Assembly (NCBI GenBank): GCA_024449915.1
Contig: JAMZAV010000055.1
Coordinates: 62,001-126,000, forward strand
DNA from: Sweltsa coloradensis
Taxonomy: Eukaryota; Arthropoda; Insecta; Plecoptera; Chloroperlidae
Length of the DNA stretch: 64,000 nucleotides
Reading direction: 5' to 3'
Shown: piece by piece, positions 1-12,770 of the stretch
Layout: each line of letters starts with the position of its first letter
How positions within the stretch are numbered: the first letter of the stretch is position 1
Made by a program: the position numbers and the translations under genes
Notes under the pieces: model-generated
Seen by the model: the letters and a program-made list of their open reading frames with translations, nothing else
Told to the model about the DNA's origin: nothing
Databases searched by the model: none

Positions 1-793
1 AAATACTCAATTCACGTGACTGAGCTCACCCAGTCATTACGTTATGACTTTAATTTCTAAGTCTACTTGTTATTTTATTTTCCTGATGTTTCAATTTCAC
101 TAGTTCTAACCATACACATACATACATATTACGTTGCTTAGGAGTCATATACCTCATATCATAAAGCTTGACTGCACCCTACTTCCTCTTTCGCAGTCTA
201 AAAACCGTCCTTCTGAAACCAAACCAAATTGCACAAGTATTAAAAAACGTAACGGTTCTTGTAATCACTACACTAAAACACTGTTCTCAGAGTTGCCGGA
301 GGAAAACAGGAACCTAGGGATGTGTGCAGGATTATGATATTTAAATACTGGTAAAAACTGTTTCCGTTCCGGAAATGTTTTCGCTCGCGACCTTCTCATG
401 AACAATGTTGCACTCAGAGGCAGCATGTATGGCCGCTTTGTTGTCGAGGCTAGAAATATTCGGTGTGGAATGTACCTGCTTCCTTGATATCTAGAATTAA
501 CATATCAAGAATAGCAGATGCGAATACGAAGGTCCCTCAAGCGACGATGTTATGCGTTTTAAGAATCCCCACTAGAAAATATTCAGATGTCTACAAGTGT
601 TTGATCGACATTTGATGTGGTTACATCCGGCGTATTTGCTACTTCCGGTTAAGAAGACCGTGTAAACATAAAGCGAATTCCATTATGCGTTTGCAATTAA
701 AGAAATTGCTTCTTTTCGTTGCGTTGCATAAATGAGACACAGTAAAAAGTAAGAATATTTAACCTAATGCAATTATAATTGGTTTGGACTTGG
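1..793. other. Intergenic sequence, no gene seen
   Basis: AT-rich non-coding sequence. The only open frame of note is 67 codons at 134-337, without codon bias, splice signals or family resemblance. I see no RNA gene or repeat I can name here. Confidence 0.5.
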
Positions 794-1353
794 TTAAGGG
801 GAGCAGGAATGAAACTTATCGTCAAAGTTGATTTTTTGAGTTGAATATGTTATATTGTTAATCACCATTAAATTTAAATATGTAATACATTTTTTTTGTT
901 TTTTCTTTTGTTTTTTTTTTGCAAAAATTTAATTAATTTATTTTGCTATGACAACCATTGTATAAAAACGACTAAAAAATTAATGTATATAAAAAGAACG
1001 AGTAAATTCTTTTAAATGAATTTTAAAATTTTAGCAAAAACTCTAAACTGCTGAATTTAAAAAAAAAAATCATATCTCTAAGTTGAATACCCTCCCTAAA
1101 AATGGTACCGGAAATGTCATTAGTGCACATGAAGTACACCTAAAATATTAACTTTAACACCCGTTTACTCAAAACTATACTTTCTTAAACTACGGTACAT
1201 ATAAGTTAGGCAGTTTTGAAGCTAGAGCCTTGAAATTTTGAGGACTTCTTTATTGAGATATTTTTGACAAATAGTAGGAAGGAAATTTTGAAAAAATTAT
1301 CGGGATAAAATTATAGCGCATGCTTAGGTCTAAAAATTGCCCAATTTTTTTTG

Positions 1354-1387
<34 letters not shown>

Positions 1388-1555
1388 TAGAATATACAAA
1401 TTTAAAAAAAAAAAAATCCTACTGTTTCTTACTATTGGCTTAAGCTACCCAAAAAATCAAAATTTGTGTCTCTAAGTTAAATAGTGTTCGATTAAATGGT
1501 ACCGGAAATCTGCAAATTTAACATGGGGAACATAGGCCGTTCCTGCTCCCCTTAA
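794..1555. mobile_element. TTAA-flanked MITE, piggyBac-like
   Basis: The segment begins TTAAGGGGAGCAGGAA (794-809) and ends with its exact reverse complement (1540-1555). The outer TTAA on each side fits the target duplication of piggyBac-superfamily elements, leaving 12-bp terminal inverted repeats starting GGGGAGCAGG. The interior is about 75 percent AT with no transposase frame, so this is a non-autonomous MITE. A short motif (ATGGTACCGGAAAT) occurs near 1102 and again near 1496 as an internal direct repeat. No second copy of these ends is visible in the window. The superfamily call rests only on TTAA plus TIRs. Confidence 0.7.
1357..1384. repeat. (AT)n microsatellite
   Basis: About 14 uninterrupted AT dinucleotides, inside the TTAA MITE. 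Likely length-polymorphic. Confidence 0.95.
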
Positions 1556-2635
1556 ACAACGCATGGGAAGTAAAGGCGTGAGATAGCCAGCAATAATCTG
1601 AAAGCGTATGTCTGGGTAATACTTACGTGGATTCAAGAAATTGACTCATAAATTATTTATTAAACATCAATGATAACATACTTGTTATAAGAAACTAGAT
1701 GTTGATGAGAACTGCAGTAACATTTGAGTCACAGCAATGATACATGGATTCGCCACATTTCCAAGAATGAAATGATGTGTATTAGTGCACACTGATCGTT
1801 ATATTGATATTAATCATACAATAAACATTTGAAACCGGATTGGCATATTATTAAAACATCAAGCACTCAAGTCAATTACTTAGGACAACGTCCACTCACA
1901 CGAATAAAGATAACGAATCATATTCAAAAATAAAAATAAAATATTGCCCTGTGAAATTGGAAACGTCGTTACCAACATTACCGAAGGACATTTTTGGAAT
2001 TAAGATAAATAATTAAACAGTCAGTTACACGTAAAATGCATACACTATGCATCGACAAATAAGCGTATGCAAGTTAGAAGACAAGTTTGATTGACACATG
2101 GACTTCAAGTTTAATTTGTAACGAAAATTAAAATAAACTTCATTAGTGATGATTTCAACTACTAATTTTAGTTTCGTCGCGCCTTCTTTTTCTCACACTA
2201 AAGCTCTAAAAAGTGAATTTGTTTGTTCTCTATTGGCAATATTGGTGTAAGGTGAGTGAAACATGCACTGTCGCTTTCAGAGTACAAACACCTGAATAAT
2301 CTTTGTACACATGACTCATACAGAAAGGGAAAGAAACTCACATTTGAATAGTTCACCAAGGAACATTTCCAAGCTTTTTATCATCGCAGACTAGAAAGTG
2401 CACCATTTACATATTTTAAATTAAAAATAACTTTTATCAGTAGACTCCGCTTGTTTTAAACATTTCTTCAAGACAATGGCATATACAAGGTATAAGAGGT
2501 GGCCTCGTTTTGGTCGCCTTCGAAAAACAATGTTATCATGTGACGACATCTTGAAGAGGGTCGGGTCTCTTTGCCATTGAAGCATAGGTCAGACGTATGA
2601 CTAGTTCGTGCACATGAGAAGCCATGCTCATCATA

Positions 2636-2790
2636 CGATTGATTGATTGAATGATTGTCGTCTTTATTTGTGGCGGGACTAGGCCCTCTAGATTCATCAA
2701 TTCAACACATATAGAAATAATATCAAACATAAGTGAAGTAATGGACTGGAACTGGGGCCGTCCAAGTTTTAAATTTACAGAACTCAAACT
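2636..2790 (-). mobile_element. Candidate 5'-truncated retroposon 3' end
   Basis: Read on the minus strand, an AATAAA (2663-2668) is followed about 10 nt later by a tail of AATC-type tetramers (2636-2655). A tetranucleotide-repeat tail after a poly(A)-like signal is the usual 3' end of CR1/RTE-type retroposons. The upstream part has a short open frame but no recognisable reverse transcriptase motif. The family is not determined. Confidence 0.35.
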
Positions 2791-3339
2791 GTATTATTAT
2801 ATTATTATCATTTTAATGAATGCATTTTGAATTAAACGAAAACCCGAACAACGCAATCCAATCCAATCTGAAGGCTTTATGGATCTCAATCTACCAAACA
2901 AAATATACGCATTACAAATTTAGAAATGAAGAAATAACTCAATTTTACGAATCGTAAATAATTTGTAAAAGAATCCATTTTTATGCTCAGAGATAAACTA
3001 CTATTTTTCCATTATGAAGAAAATGTGAAGTCGTCTTCTGTAAAAATTAAAAATTACGTCAATTTACTTTTAGCCAAATCCTTGAACCAAATTATACTGC
3101 ATATTTTATGTTCTTCTACGAATGTAACTATACTTTTATGATGTATTTGTATTCATTGTGTTGAATAATATATGCTAACAACAAAACTCTGCCTTCTCAC
3201 AGTCTATAGACGTGGGCCTCCCATTATTCATTATATTTGTTTATGCAAAGTCTAGTCTACTCAGTAATTGCTTTACAAAGGAAGGAAGACTCTCATCTCC
3301 ATTATCGAATTCATAATTTACCGCTCGAGTGATCGAGCC

Positions 3340-3440
3340 AAGGCCTTGTCGTCTCATAGGCAGAGGTGGCTAACCGCTAGCATACGAGGCTCTCATTCGG
3401 GACGAATGGTTCAACGAAGGGGATTTCCAAAGTTTTTCAT
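3340..3440 (+). mobile_element. tRNA-related SINE head (fragment)
   Basis: The stretch around 3366-3415 has an A-box-like GTGGCTAACCG and, about 45 nt later, a B-box-like GGTTCAA, the spacing of a polymerase III tRNA promoter. It does not fold into an intact tRNA by eye (acceptor stem not found), so I call it a SINE-like relic and not a tRNA gene. Confidence 0.35.
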
Positions 3441-4170
3441 AGTCAAATTTTTCCATTCAAATTTCATTCTCGCATTCATCTGGAGAGGAGCACATGGTGT
3501 GAAGCTGAAGTGAAAATTATAGAATGTATGTGAATTCGTAACCAAATATTTTAAACGTTGTTGGACGGTTCATATACTGCTGGGACACAGTCCCAAAGTG
3601 TTACCTGAAAGGTGTATGCAACTCATCGTCTCGAAGAGCATCATCATTCGTTACAATAATTTCATTAAATCGACAGTACATAATTATATAATAATAAAGA
3701 AACATTAATTCTACACATAAATTTTCTAATTGTAAATGTAGAAAACGGTTTTCCGCTGTGTGTACATACTCTGAAGTAAATGTGATGCTGGCAGGCCGAC
3801 AAGACAGGCCGCATTGTGTGCCTGGTACCGTGTTAGATGTAAGTGAAAACACCCTCGCGTGCGAGTTAAGTGTTATCTCAGGAATATTTTAACCACTTGG
3901 GTGAGCGCGCGGGTGGCCTGGGCTTCACTTGTTGTTGTGGTGGTAAGAGGAAAGTGTAGTTGGTAGGCCTGGCCTTCGAAACTGGTGGGGATTTCGAGGC
4001 GAGACCTGACCAAGCGGCTCAAATAACTTGGTAGAAGAAAATATGAGAAGCACTAAAACGGGTTTTGGGTCACACGCTTACAACAATTTTTATCTTGAAG
4101 AGCAAAATTGATATGTGGATAAATATGGTATTTGTAATTCTACCGTGAATCGATTTCTTGTATAGTGTAC

Positions 4171-4546
4171 ACACACATAACAAAAACTTGTAGAAATACA
4201 GCCAAACCTTACACACTCAAAAGGAATGAGATCTAAAAAAAGGGCCAAGCTCATCTACCCTTCCACATAAACGTACAGTGTCCCATAACAGCATCCTCGA
4301 AAAGCTTGGCAAAATAGAATTTGCGATTATTAATTTAACGTAATAGTTTATCCAAGTTCTTTTTTTCTAATTAATTTAAACGTAATAACATGCAAATTCT
4401 ATTTTGCCAAGCTTTTCGAGGATGCTGTTATGGGACACTGTACGTTTATGTGGAAGGGTAGATGAGCTTGGCCCTTTTTTTAGATCTCATTCCTTTTGAG
4501 TGTGTAAGGTTTGGCTGTATTTCTACAAGTTTTTGTTATGTGTGTG
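4171..4546. repeat. Large near-perfect foldback (about 155-bp arms)
   Basis: The arm at about 4172-4325 is repeated as its reverse complement at about 4391-4546, with a 65-bp AT-rich spacer. The central 65 bp of each arm, starting CCAAGCTCATCTACCC, match without a difference. No coding capacity. It could be a foldback MITE, a recent inverted duplication, or a palindromic assembly artefact. No clear target duplication is visible at the ends. Confidence 0.85.
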
Positions 4547-4590
4547 ATCTCATTACTTTTTCAAGTTCCATTACAAAATTATTTGCTAAA

Positions 4591-5343
4591 CTAGGAAAAC
4601 GCTTAAGTCCCGCCGCGTTGTTGGATGAGCGTAGTTGGTGCATTGAGCTGCCATGTGTTACGCGGATTTTCTGTTTTGTCGAAGATTTTTTTAAATTAAA
4701 TTAAATTAAATTAAAAATTAACTTAAATTTTTTAATAAATCGTAATTTTTACGTAATTTTTAAAAAAGAAAAAAATCGTAAAATTGCAATTTTCATAAGA
4801 AATAATTATTCGATTGCGCTCAAATTTAACACGAGTATATAAATTCATAAAATTAAGGTTCTATGAAAAAATAATTACAATAGGATAAAGCATGTAGGTG
4901 TTATAAGTCAAAGAATTGTTTTAAAAAAGAAAAAACCCGTAAAATTTATATTTTCATGAGAAATAATTTTTCGATTACGCTCAAATTTCACACGAATATC
5001 TGAATTCATAAAATTAAGGTTCTGTTAAAAAATCATTACAATCGGTTAAAGCATGTAGGTGTTATAAGTCGAAGAAAGTTTTAAAAAAATCGAAAAATTG
5101 CGTTTTTATGAGAAAAAATATCCCGATTGCACTCAAAACGTGGCAGTTCTAAGTTCAGAGATTTCGAAGGCCTCCATGAAATTTCATCGCAATCGGAGTA
5201 TCGGTTTAGCCGGAATCGTGCTAACAAACAGACAAAAATACAAAAAAAAAAAAAAAAAAAAAAAAAAAAACATTCCGGATTTTTTTCTCCAGTGTAGTAG
5301 AATGGAATCTTCGCTTCGCTCGCTACGCTCGCTACGCTCATCC
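4591..5343 (-). mobile_element. Helentron-like non-autonomous element, copy A
   Basis: On the minus strand it begins GGATGAGCGTAGCGAGCG next to a flanking TT and ends with the inverted subterminal repeat CGCTCATCC, a short hairpin (AACGC...GCGTT) and the terminus TTTTCCTAG, followed by T. There is no target duplication. Asymmetric subterminal inverted repeats, a 3' hairpin, a CTAG terminus and T|T insertion are the hallmarks of Helentron-associated (HINE/DINE-1-like) rolling-circle elements. The interior is AT-rich with a long A/T run and repeated sub-blocks ending in CACCTACATGCTTTA or its complement. No helicase is encoded. Confidence 0.75.
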
Positions 5344-6706
5344 AATAATATTTTTATCAAAGTTGATTTAAATTCTATGGTATTAGCAGTAACAATATAG
5401 GATGTAAAATATCTAGACCCGGATTCATGTACATCCTGGGTATAGGTGGTATAACCATGGTATAACGACGGTATAAGGACTGGACCCCAATTCTTGAGTT
5501 CGTGGGAGATGAGTTGAAAACGCAATTTGAAAACGAAGTCGTTTTCGTTTTCGAAGGAATTGGTATTCTTGAACGGTATCGTGGAAAACGTCATGGGTTG
5601 TGAGTTGAAAGCATTGATATTAAACCCCTATAGTAGGCTAGATTAGCAGTCTCCTATACCTCCGCACAGGCGCGAGCGTAGCAAATTGAAGACTCAACCG
5701 GCCCATTTCAAGATGGCGATTTGGTGTTTTAATTTATGCTTTTTTAATGCAATAAAGTATTTTACTGGATTGTTTGATATGGTTTTAGCTTGTGCAGCAT
5801 GGTATTAAACAAAAGAAACAATACGAAGTGATTGCATAAGGGAATTTAGTAATCATTTGGTGTTAAAGGCTAGTATGCTTACCTGTCAACCTGGCGGCAA
5901 TCTTGAGAACTATTTGGCCACAAATCGCTCCCATTTGATTAACATGTAAACTGTCATTTTAAGATATGGCTTCTAATTGTACCGGAAGTGGACCACCGAC
6001 TGCTGGTCTAGCCAATTATATAGGATGTCTATGGTTGAAAGAGTATCACGAAATCCAAACACTTTAAAAAGATTTGCGTATAGCAAAGAGCTCGAAAAAG
6101 TTCTATATTTATTCTAGATGGCAGTGCCTTCATAAACGCGGGCCAATCGAAAGACAAGTTGTATGAAATGATTTGATTGTTGCAATTATGTAAACAAACA
6201 GATGAGCAAGTTCATATCAGAACAATGTTGTGCTGGCATAGGGTTGGCTAGGCTTGTCAAACATGTAATGTAAGTATGAATTTTACTAGTCCTATAGCCA
6301 AATGGAACTTTAGACCTACACTTTTGCATTATAAATAATTTTCCACATCTGGGCCTAGGCCAGGGACGGTTTCTGATTTGTTTTATGAGAGTATAATGAC
6401 ACCTTTTCTCGTTCCACACAAAGAAGAAAAATTTTAAATGTCCGCTATTTGTTTACATATCGCACTTTCCCGCCTAACTCTGCTTATACCGTCAACAAGT
6501 GTCAAGTAACTATGGTTACTTGTTGATTGTATGCCAAGTGTTTAAGGCTTATTTAAAACCTTATTTGGAAGCCTTCCAACAAACGTTTTCAACTTTTTTT
6601 TTCAAAAGAGACTATATTTCTATACGGTAACCTTAATGTCCATGTAAAATATGAACATTGTAGTCCCACCCGTCTGGTCAGAATCGCGGGCCGACGTATT
6701 AGATGT

Positions 6707-6748
6707 TAGCAGTAGCAGTAGTAGCAGTAGTAGCAGTAGCAGTAGCTA
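6707..6748. repeat. (AGC/AGT) trinucleotide microsatellite
   Basis: Interrupted AGCAGT repeats, about 13 trinucleotide units, flanked by ATGTTAGC on the left and its complement GCTAACAT on the right, so the block can also fold on itself. No reading frame through it extends into anything gene-like. Confidence 0.85.
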
Positions 6749-7244
6749 ACATCCTTAAAGTGATTTTGAGCATGTTTCAAGCCATTTTTTCACCAAGAAG
6801 GAATAATCGTACCCCAATAAAATTTGGCATGTGTTGTCAGGTACCTAAATCCCCTCGATTGTGATAGTTTTCAAGTTCACATCACGTTACATGACGGCTG
6901 GGTAACACCTCGAAATCACCCCAACTCTGCTTGGTGTATAAAGGTGCTTGAGTGTGTAGCGCACCGCGGCTTGGCTGCGGCGCCCTAACGGGCACCTAGA
7001 TACTTTGAAAAATGTTGATTGCTCTCTTTTGTAATTTTTTTTGAACTGAATTCAAAATACAAAACAAATTATCAAAAGTAAGGAAAAGCATAAGTTCGGA
7101 AGTACCCAAAATAAGGAGCGAAGCTACATAATGAACAGATTGTCCAAGAAGAACACGTACAATGTTATTGTGCATTTACATTTTTGGTGGAGGGGCCGAG
7201 TATAGAAAAAAAACGTCTTTGAACCAGACAGGCGGTAAAACAAA

Positions 7245-7345
7245 AAGTGGTGACGATGCGTGATGAGATGACTGATGTGACATGGGCTCGAACCCACGCC
7301 CCGACACATCAACCATCAAGTAGCCAGCTCCTGTTGGTTGATAAT
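7245..7345 (-). mobile_element. tRNA-related SINE head (fragment)
   Basis: On the minus strand a good polymerase III B box, GGGTTCGAGCCC, lies about 35 nt after TGGCTACTTGATGG, which resembles an A box. The flanks do not form a tRNA acceptor stem. I read it as a tRNA-derived SINE relic. Confidence 0.35.
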
Positions 7346-8913
7346 ACTAGCCTACCTAACGAATGGACCACTTTCCATCACATCTCGCATCTAATGAGTA
7401 TAACTGTTAAGTATATAATTACCCGCTAACTGCTATAACTGCTATAGTAGGCACTCGGGCTCCGCATCAACGATTATACACGCTTCTCTCGACTGGCAGA
7501 GCAGCAGTGTAGCGAATCATAGGTGCATGCCTTTCATCACACATACTTAAAACATCCATAAACACAACAAAAAATAAACCAATTTCTTCTAGTGAGCGTA
7601 GACTAATTGAATAATTGTTTTATACGTGGATATTACGGCCATAGATTCGTAAAGTGGTATGAAACCAAGTGAAGTCTACACGATGGGCTGGATATATGAG
7701 ATCTTGAATAACACGGCCTCAACACCAAATAAGCAGATCTACAGGAACCAAATACCAAATAGATTTTGGTTAGTATTTCTTCCACCATCTAATCGTTGTG
7801 TGAATTGGTTTACCATACAACTTTCTGTAATGTTATTACAAGAAGGTCATAAGAAGTGTACTTTATTATCATTACAAGGAAGTGAAGGCAAGTAATATTA
7901 ACACTATATAATGCTGTAATTATTTAAATAGGAAATAATAGCTCAATAATAGCTTGTGTACTTACTACTTATATAGTTGGTTAGTTTTTGAAATTAGTTC
8001 AATGCTGAGTTCTGTATGACCCAGGAGAATTTCTACATGTTGATTAGGAGTTTATACCTACTTGGTAATAGTAATCCTGGTCTCGATCCCGTCTTGACCG
8101 GAAATCCTAACTGAAATTTTTTTCCGAAGTATTTCTCAATTTTAAATTCGAATGCAAAGGATTGAGTCCACTTAAACAACCCTTGGACATCTCTTCTCAA
8201 TTGTCATATCGCAACACTTATAGGCCTAATTTCACCTGAAGAGGGTATACATTGCACCCTATAGGTTTAATTCCCTCGGTAACACATTTTACTCGTAATT
8301 ATATAGGTCACGAAAGCCTTTTAAATCAGTTTCAATCAATATAATTATATTTCACATAATCTGAAAATATTCATGTTTTATAGTATTTTTAAATGCGTGA
8401 AGGGAATCACCAAAGTGTGCCCCGTAAGAAAACGATCCTTATTGTATTGCTTGCCACCACTTTCTGAGACAAATTTTAATAGCAAGTTCTGGTGTTTCAA
8501 AGAAAAGTCTTTGTGGACATCTTGTACATTTTACAGTTGAGTATTTTCCTTCTTTTGTAAATGAGTTAAATTTTCTTCGAAATGAAATAGAATCGCGAAT
8601 GTCAGAGCATAATCCATAACACACAGCCAGCAAGTAGTTATATGCGGTTATGCCTATATCTTCTATTATTAAGATGTGTGTCACCGTGAATGAAATCACC
8701 ACCCGTACCAACATCTGCCGACATCAGCACACTCAGTCGTGCCAAAGTGTAAAACAAAACTCACACAATGAGCTGATAAGAACAATACTTCCATAAAGTA
8801 TTATTGTAAATACTCCTTGCACAGCTTGCACTTAATGTTTTATTGTGAATACCTGATCGCAGCTGCATTGTCACGTGCCACGTGCGTTCAGTTGCTGGCG
8901 CGTGTGCATTATT

Positions 8914-9699
8914 GGATGAGCGAAGCGAAGACTTCAATTTCACTGACCCCCAAAAAATTTAGCTCGGGTGTTTTTTTTTTGTTTTTTTTTGTTTTTTTTT
9001 GTTTGTTTGTTTTTCTGTCTGTTTGTTAACTCTCTACCAGGCAAACGGCATATCCGATCTTGATGAAAATTTGAGGGGACCTTCAAAATCTCTGAACTTA
9101 GAGGTGTATTGTTTTTGGGTACAATCGAAGAAATATTTCTCATGAATATCGTACTTTTACGATTTTTTTCGATTTTTAGTGCGATATTTTCGTGACATTT
9201 GGGCCAATTCTGACCAAACGGGTGGGGCTACAACGTTCATATTATACATGGACATTAAGATTATGGTGATGTAGTACCTTTGAAAGAAAAAGTTGAAAAA
9301 GTTAGCCAGAATCCATAGAAATAAAGCTTTTAATATAAGTTTTTTGATTTTTTTGCGATATTTTCGTCCCAAATTTGGGCCAATTCTGACCAAACGGGTG
9401 GGGCTACAACGTTCATATTATACATGGACATTAAGGTTATGGTGATAAAGTACCTTTTGAAAGAAAAAGTTGACAAAGTTACCCAGAATCCATAGAAATA
9501 AAGCTTTTAATATAAGTTTTTAACGGTAAATAATAACAAATTGACAAGTAACAATAGAAACTTGACAACAATCACCTACAATGCGTGGGAAGCAAAACAA
9601 AGCAACAAAGCACTCGCAAAAGTAAAGATATCCCACGCAGACTAAAAACTTTACAAAAAGCTCATCCATCAACGCGGCGGGACTTGAGCGTTTTCCTAG
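8914..9699 (+). mobile_element. Helentron-like non-autonomous element, copy B
   Basis: It starts GGATGAGCGAAGCGAAG after a flanking TT and ends AACGCGGCGGGACTTGAGCG then TTTTCCTAG|T. The inverted subterminal repeat GCTCATCC is about 40 bp from the 3' end. The interior differs from copy A: it contains a roughly 170-bp block in direct tandem duplication (about 9181-9350 and 9354-9523, each containing CCAAACGGGTGGGGCTACAA). It therefore represents a second subfamily sharing the same termini. No protein coding capacity. Confidence 0.75.
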
Positions 9700-11099
9700 T
9701 AATTATTATGACATGACGTCGAGTGACTGGTTCAAGTAACAGTTAGATTTCGCGTGGGTGGCTTAGTGGGCTCAATTAGGTTCATGCAACTTTCGCTCGG
9801 TACACTTTTCAATCTACTTTTGAGATAAATGATACGTATTTTAAGTTCATACAAATCGATTGATAGAAAACAGATCAGTAGATTTCAGAATGGTGACAGG
9901 GTGTTGTGTAGATCACAAGTCGCCCCTTGCCAAATTTAAGCCCAGCCAATTCATACAAACTTTACCGAATCACTGTGAACCAATGAGGTAGACAATGTAG
10001 CTAATTGCTGTGAACTCAGGTGGGGAAGTTGGTGCGACGTATTAAGAGCCGATTCATGGTTGTAAAGGATAATCTAGATATTTCCTCTGCTTGCTGTTCG
10101 ATATCATTCCAGTAAACAATATAAAATACAACAAATTTTGTTTTGAGTCGGTGAACAACAATATTAATTTGAATATTAATGTACATTTATTTATAAAATA
10201 TTCCAATTATTTGGGAATTTGATGATTTTAAAAACATTGATTGATTAACTTGACCTTTTTATAATTTTAAACTCTTATATAGTTCCTTTACCGAGAATAA
10301 TTAGCTATTGTGTTCTTAAAAAATGTATGATTTTACTAATACGTATTATTCCAATGAACTGACTATAATATTACGGCTAAAACATAAAACATATTTGGAA
10401 ATAATCTAGGTGATTTTCAAGGGGCCCACATGCTCAAGTACTTAGTCATTTTGCAGTGAATCGATTGATCCAGTACAGATGACGTGTACTATATTCATCT
10501 TAATGTATTCATACGCTGGTCTTCGTATTCAAAACACACGCTCCTGCAAGGTGCTATTGTGTAGATAAGCTAGTTTCTTACACACTAGCATGTGCGCATT
10601 GTAACATTGCCAGCTGACAATGACAGGTGCACAGGAAAGGCACTAGTAGGCGATAACATTTGACGACATAGAAAATTGTTGATAAGATGTAAATATTACA
10701 AACGTGCCAAGTTAGCGTTAACGCTTACACTCAAGGTGCATTCAATTCAATTTATATAGACATTAAACGAACTTTGAATTATTTAACGTTTGAAAACCAT
10801 GTTATTAACTTCGTTCCAATATAAACATGCGTGCTGTCTTGTCACTAATATCGTGGGTTTATTTGTGGGAGTATCAATGTTGTAAGATTGTGTCAAATTG
10901 ATTATATAAATATCGGTTTTGTGTTGTGTTGTATTGGCTGACGAATGAGCCACTGACCTATCAACGTGTACTCTATTATAAATTATTAAGTTACACAAAA
11001 TTCCCGCTAGAGCGGCTAAACCCTTAGGTCAAGTCGAAATTGATAAATAACGTGTGTGTAATAGTTTTTTTTAAATGTTCGGACTTAAATGTTAAGATG

Positions 11100-11165
11100 T
11101 GTGTTTGAAAAAGTGAGAAAGTACAAAATGTTTATTTCGTTGTCGGGAATCGAACCCGCACTCTT
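11100..11165 (-). mobile_element. tRNA-related SINE head (fragment)
   Basis: The minus strand reads GCGGGTTCGATTCCCG at about 11143-11157, a near-consensus B box with a self-complementary T-arm, preceded by tRNA-like sequence. I cannot close the acceptor or anticodon stems, so a functional tRNA is not claimed. Confidence 0.3.
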
Positions 11166-12689
11166 CCGAATGTGTGCCCCTTCCTGCAAGTATACAATGC
11201 AAATAACTCGTGGGATGCTGGGATTGATAAACTATAATATAGAAACTTCATCTTGCTCTCTTTCTCTCTGACCTTACTTATTAATCTGTCTGTATCGCTA
11301 TCTCTTTGACCTCACTTATGCTTGTGCAGATCTGGGTTCGAGTACCAGTGAGGTCATTTGTCGCTGTCTCTGTCACGGTTCACCTCGAGGTTCCACGAGT
11401 TAAACATTTCCTCTTTTCATGATATTCTCCTTCCTTGTCAGATGGACATCAGTGCAATCAAAGATTTACCTGGTCAGCTATCTTTGGTGAAACACAAAAC
11501 GATAGAACGAGGACCACCTTCAGCGTAGGATTGGTTCGGAGATGGAGGAAGCCTAGGTCGAAGTCTTTACATTGTACACTTTATTCAATACATACAGATT
11601 TTAGCATAATCAGCAAGCATCCTACGTATATGAAATTTTGCGTTTTTGTCAAGCAAAGACATTTGAACAGCCCAACACTAGTAGATTATAAATACTGGAA
11701 AATCAGAATGAAACAATTCGCGAGAATAGTGCATTTTAGACTTTCTACGAAAATCCAAAATCGTAAAAATCATTTTTTAGCGTTCATTTTAAAACCAATT
11801 TTCGAAAAGTGACTTCAGTTTCATTTCTTGACGTATGTGCAAAATTTCAACTTCAACTTGTCTTACTACTTATTAGGGATTTCTATATGGAATTTTACTA
11901 AAAGTATGTCGTTGTTATTATTCCACATTGAGAAAGCACTGAACAAGTTTCCAACACTGGCGATAATGTGTAACCATGGCATACACTTGCCTGATTGTAT
12001 ATGCACGTATTATGTTGTGTAGTGTGGTGTCCAGTTTGTCTGAGTGAGGTAATTCTATTGCTCAACAAAGAATCGTTTTGTTTCCTCAACAAGTTCTGTG
12101 AGCTGAGTAACTGGGTAAGTATTGACACATGTGGCACAGTCGTCACACGTTGGTGACGTATGATACGTCACGTGTGGACACGTATTAGTTCCGCGTGCAA
12201 AACTGCGTCAATCTTCAAGGAATGTGTCGTTAGGCAAGATGCAATAGCTTAGGCCATTTATTAGTAAGAAATCCATCCGGAATTTCCGTTTTATCTGTAG
12301 AGCTACTTTATTGCTCCATGAAAATAATTTATCACAATTCAAGTGCAGATAACTATTTACACTTGTCTTAGTTTAACAACGTGGTATTAAAACTGTTTAC
12401 CCGTGCACACGTGAAATAGTTAGCTGTAGGTGAAAAGTGCAGTATCTCTGAACTCATTTTTTAAACTTTGCAATTCAGCTGTGTATCTAAGGTAAATAAG
12501 CTCGAAATAGTTAACAAGTCTCGAGATGCACACAGCATTTTTACCCGGTGTGTCTTGAGGTGTTTAACTCGGTTATTACTTATTGACTCCATATTCCAAT
12601 TAAACCTTTAACTAATTATTATTGCATTTAGAAAAACGTATTTTTTATAAGGGTGTTATGATAATTTTGGAGGGAATTTTTCCAAGGGG

Positions 12690-12770
12690 TTATTTTTGTT
12701 TAAGAGGATTCAATCCCGACATTCGTCGCTGAAGAAAACCTTGGGAAAACTTTGTTCGAACTACGTCGCC
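12690..12770 (-). mobile_element. SINE fragment, same family as 46795-46960
   Basis: The stretch resembling AGAGGATTCAATCCC..GCTGAAGAAAACC is shared, with substitutions, with 46800-46870 and 39657-39700. Dispersed similarity plus an attached tRNA-like head at 46.9 kb indicates a tRNA-derived SINE family. Confidence 0.4.

Larger units (their letters stand above)
1556..4170. other. Intergenic sequence with repeat fragments
   Basis: No gene supported. It holds a possible LINE 3' end (2636-2790) and a tRNA-like SINE head (about 3340-3440), listed separately. Short open frames here lack coding features. Confidence 0.5.
5344..8913. other. Intergenic sequence with minor repeats
   Basis: No gene supported. 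A fragment of the same internal block found in element copy B (CCACCCGT..TGGTCAGAAT on the reverse strand) is at about 6590-6700, so a relic of that family lies here. A GC-rich patch with a TATAAA at about 6935-7000 resembles a promoter, but no linked coding exon is visible. Confidence 0.45.

Noticed and set aside
5081..5594. Minus and plus frames around the long A/T run, with Ser-Leu-Arg repeats
   Set aside because: Translations of the rolling-circle element terminus (repeated GCTCGCTAC) and homopolymer; the same peptides recur at 22.8, 32.6 and 50.4 kb with the element.
6935..7000. TATAAA followed by a GC-rich patch as a gene promoter
   Set aside because: No coding exon or open frame follows within several kilobases.
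11435..11812. 125-codon plus-strand open frame
   Set aside because: No recognisable domain, biased towards Lys/Phe/Ile as expected from AT-rich DNA, no splice context; treated as chance.
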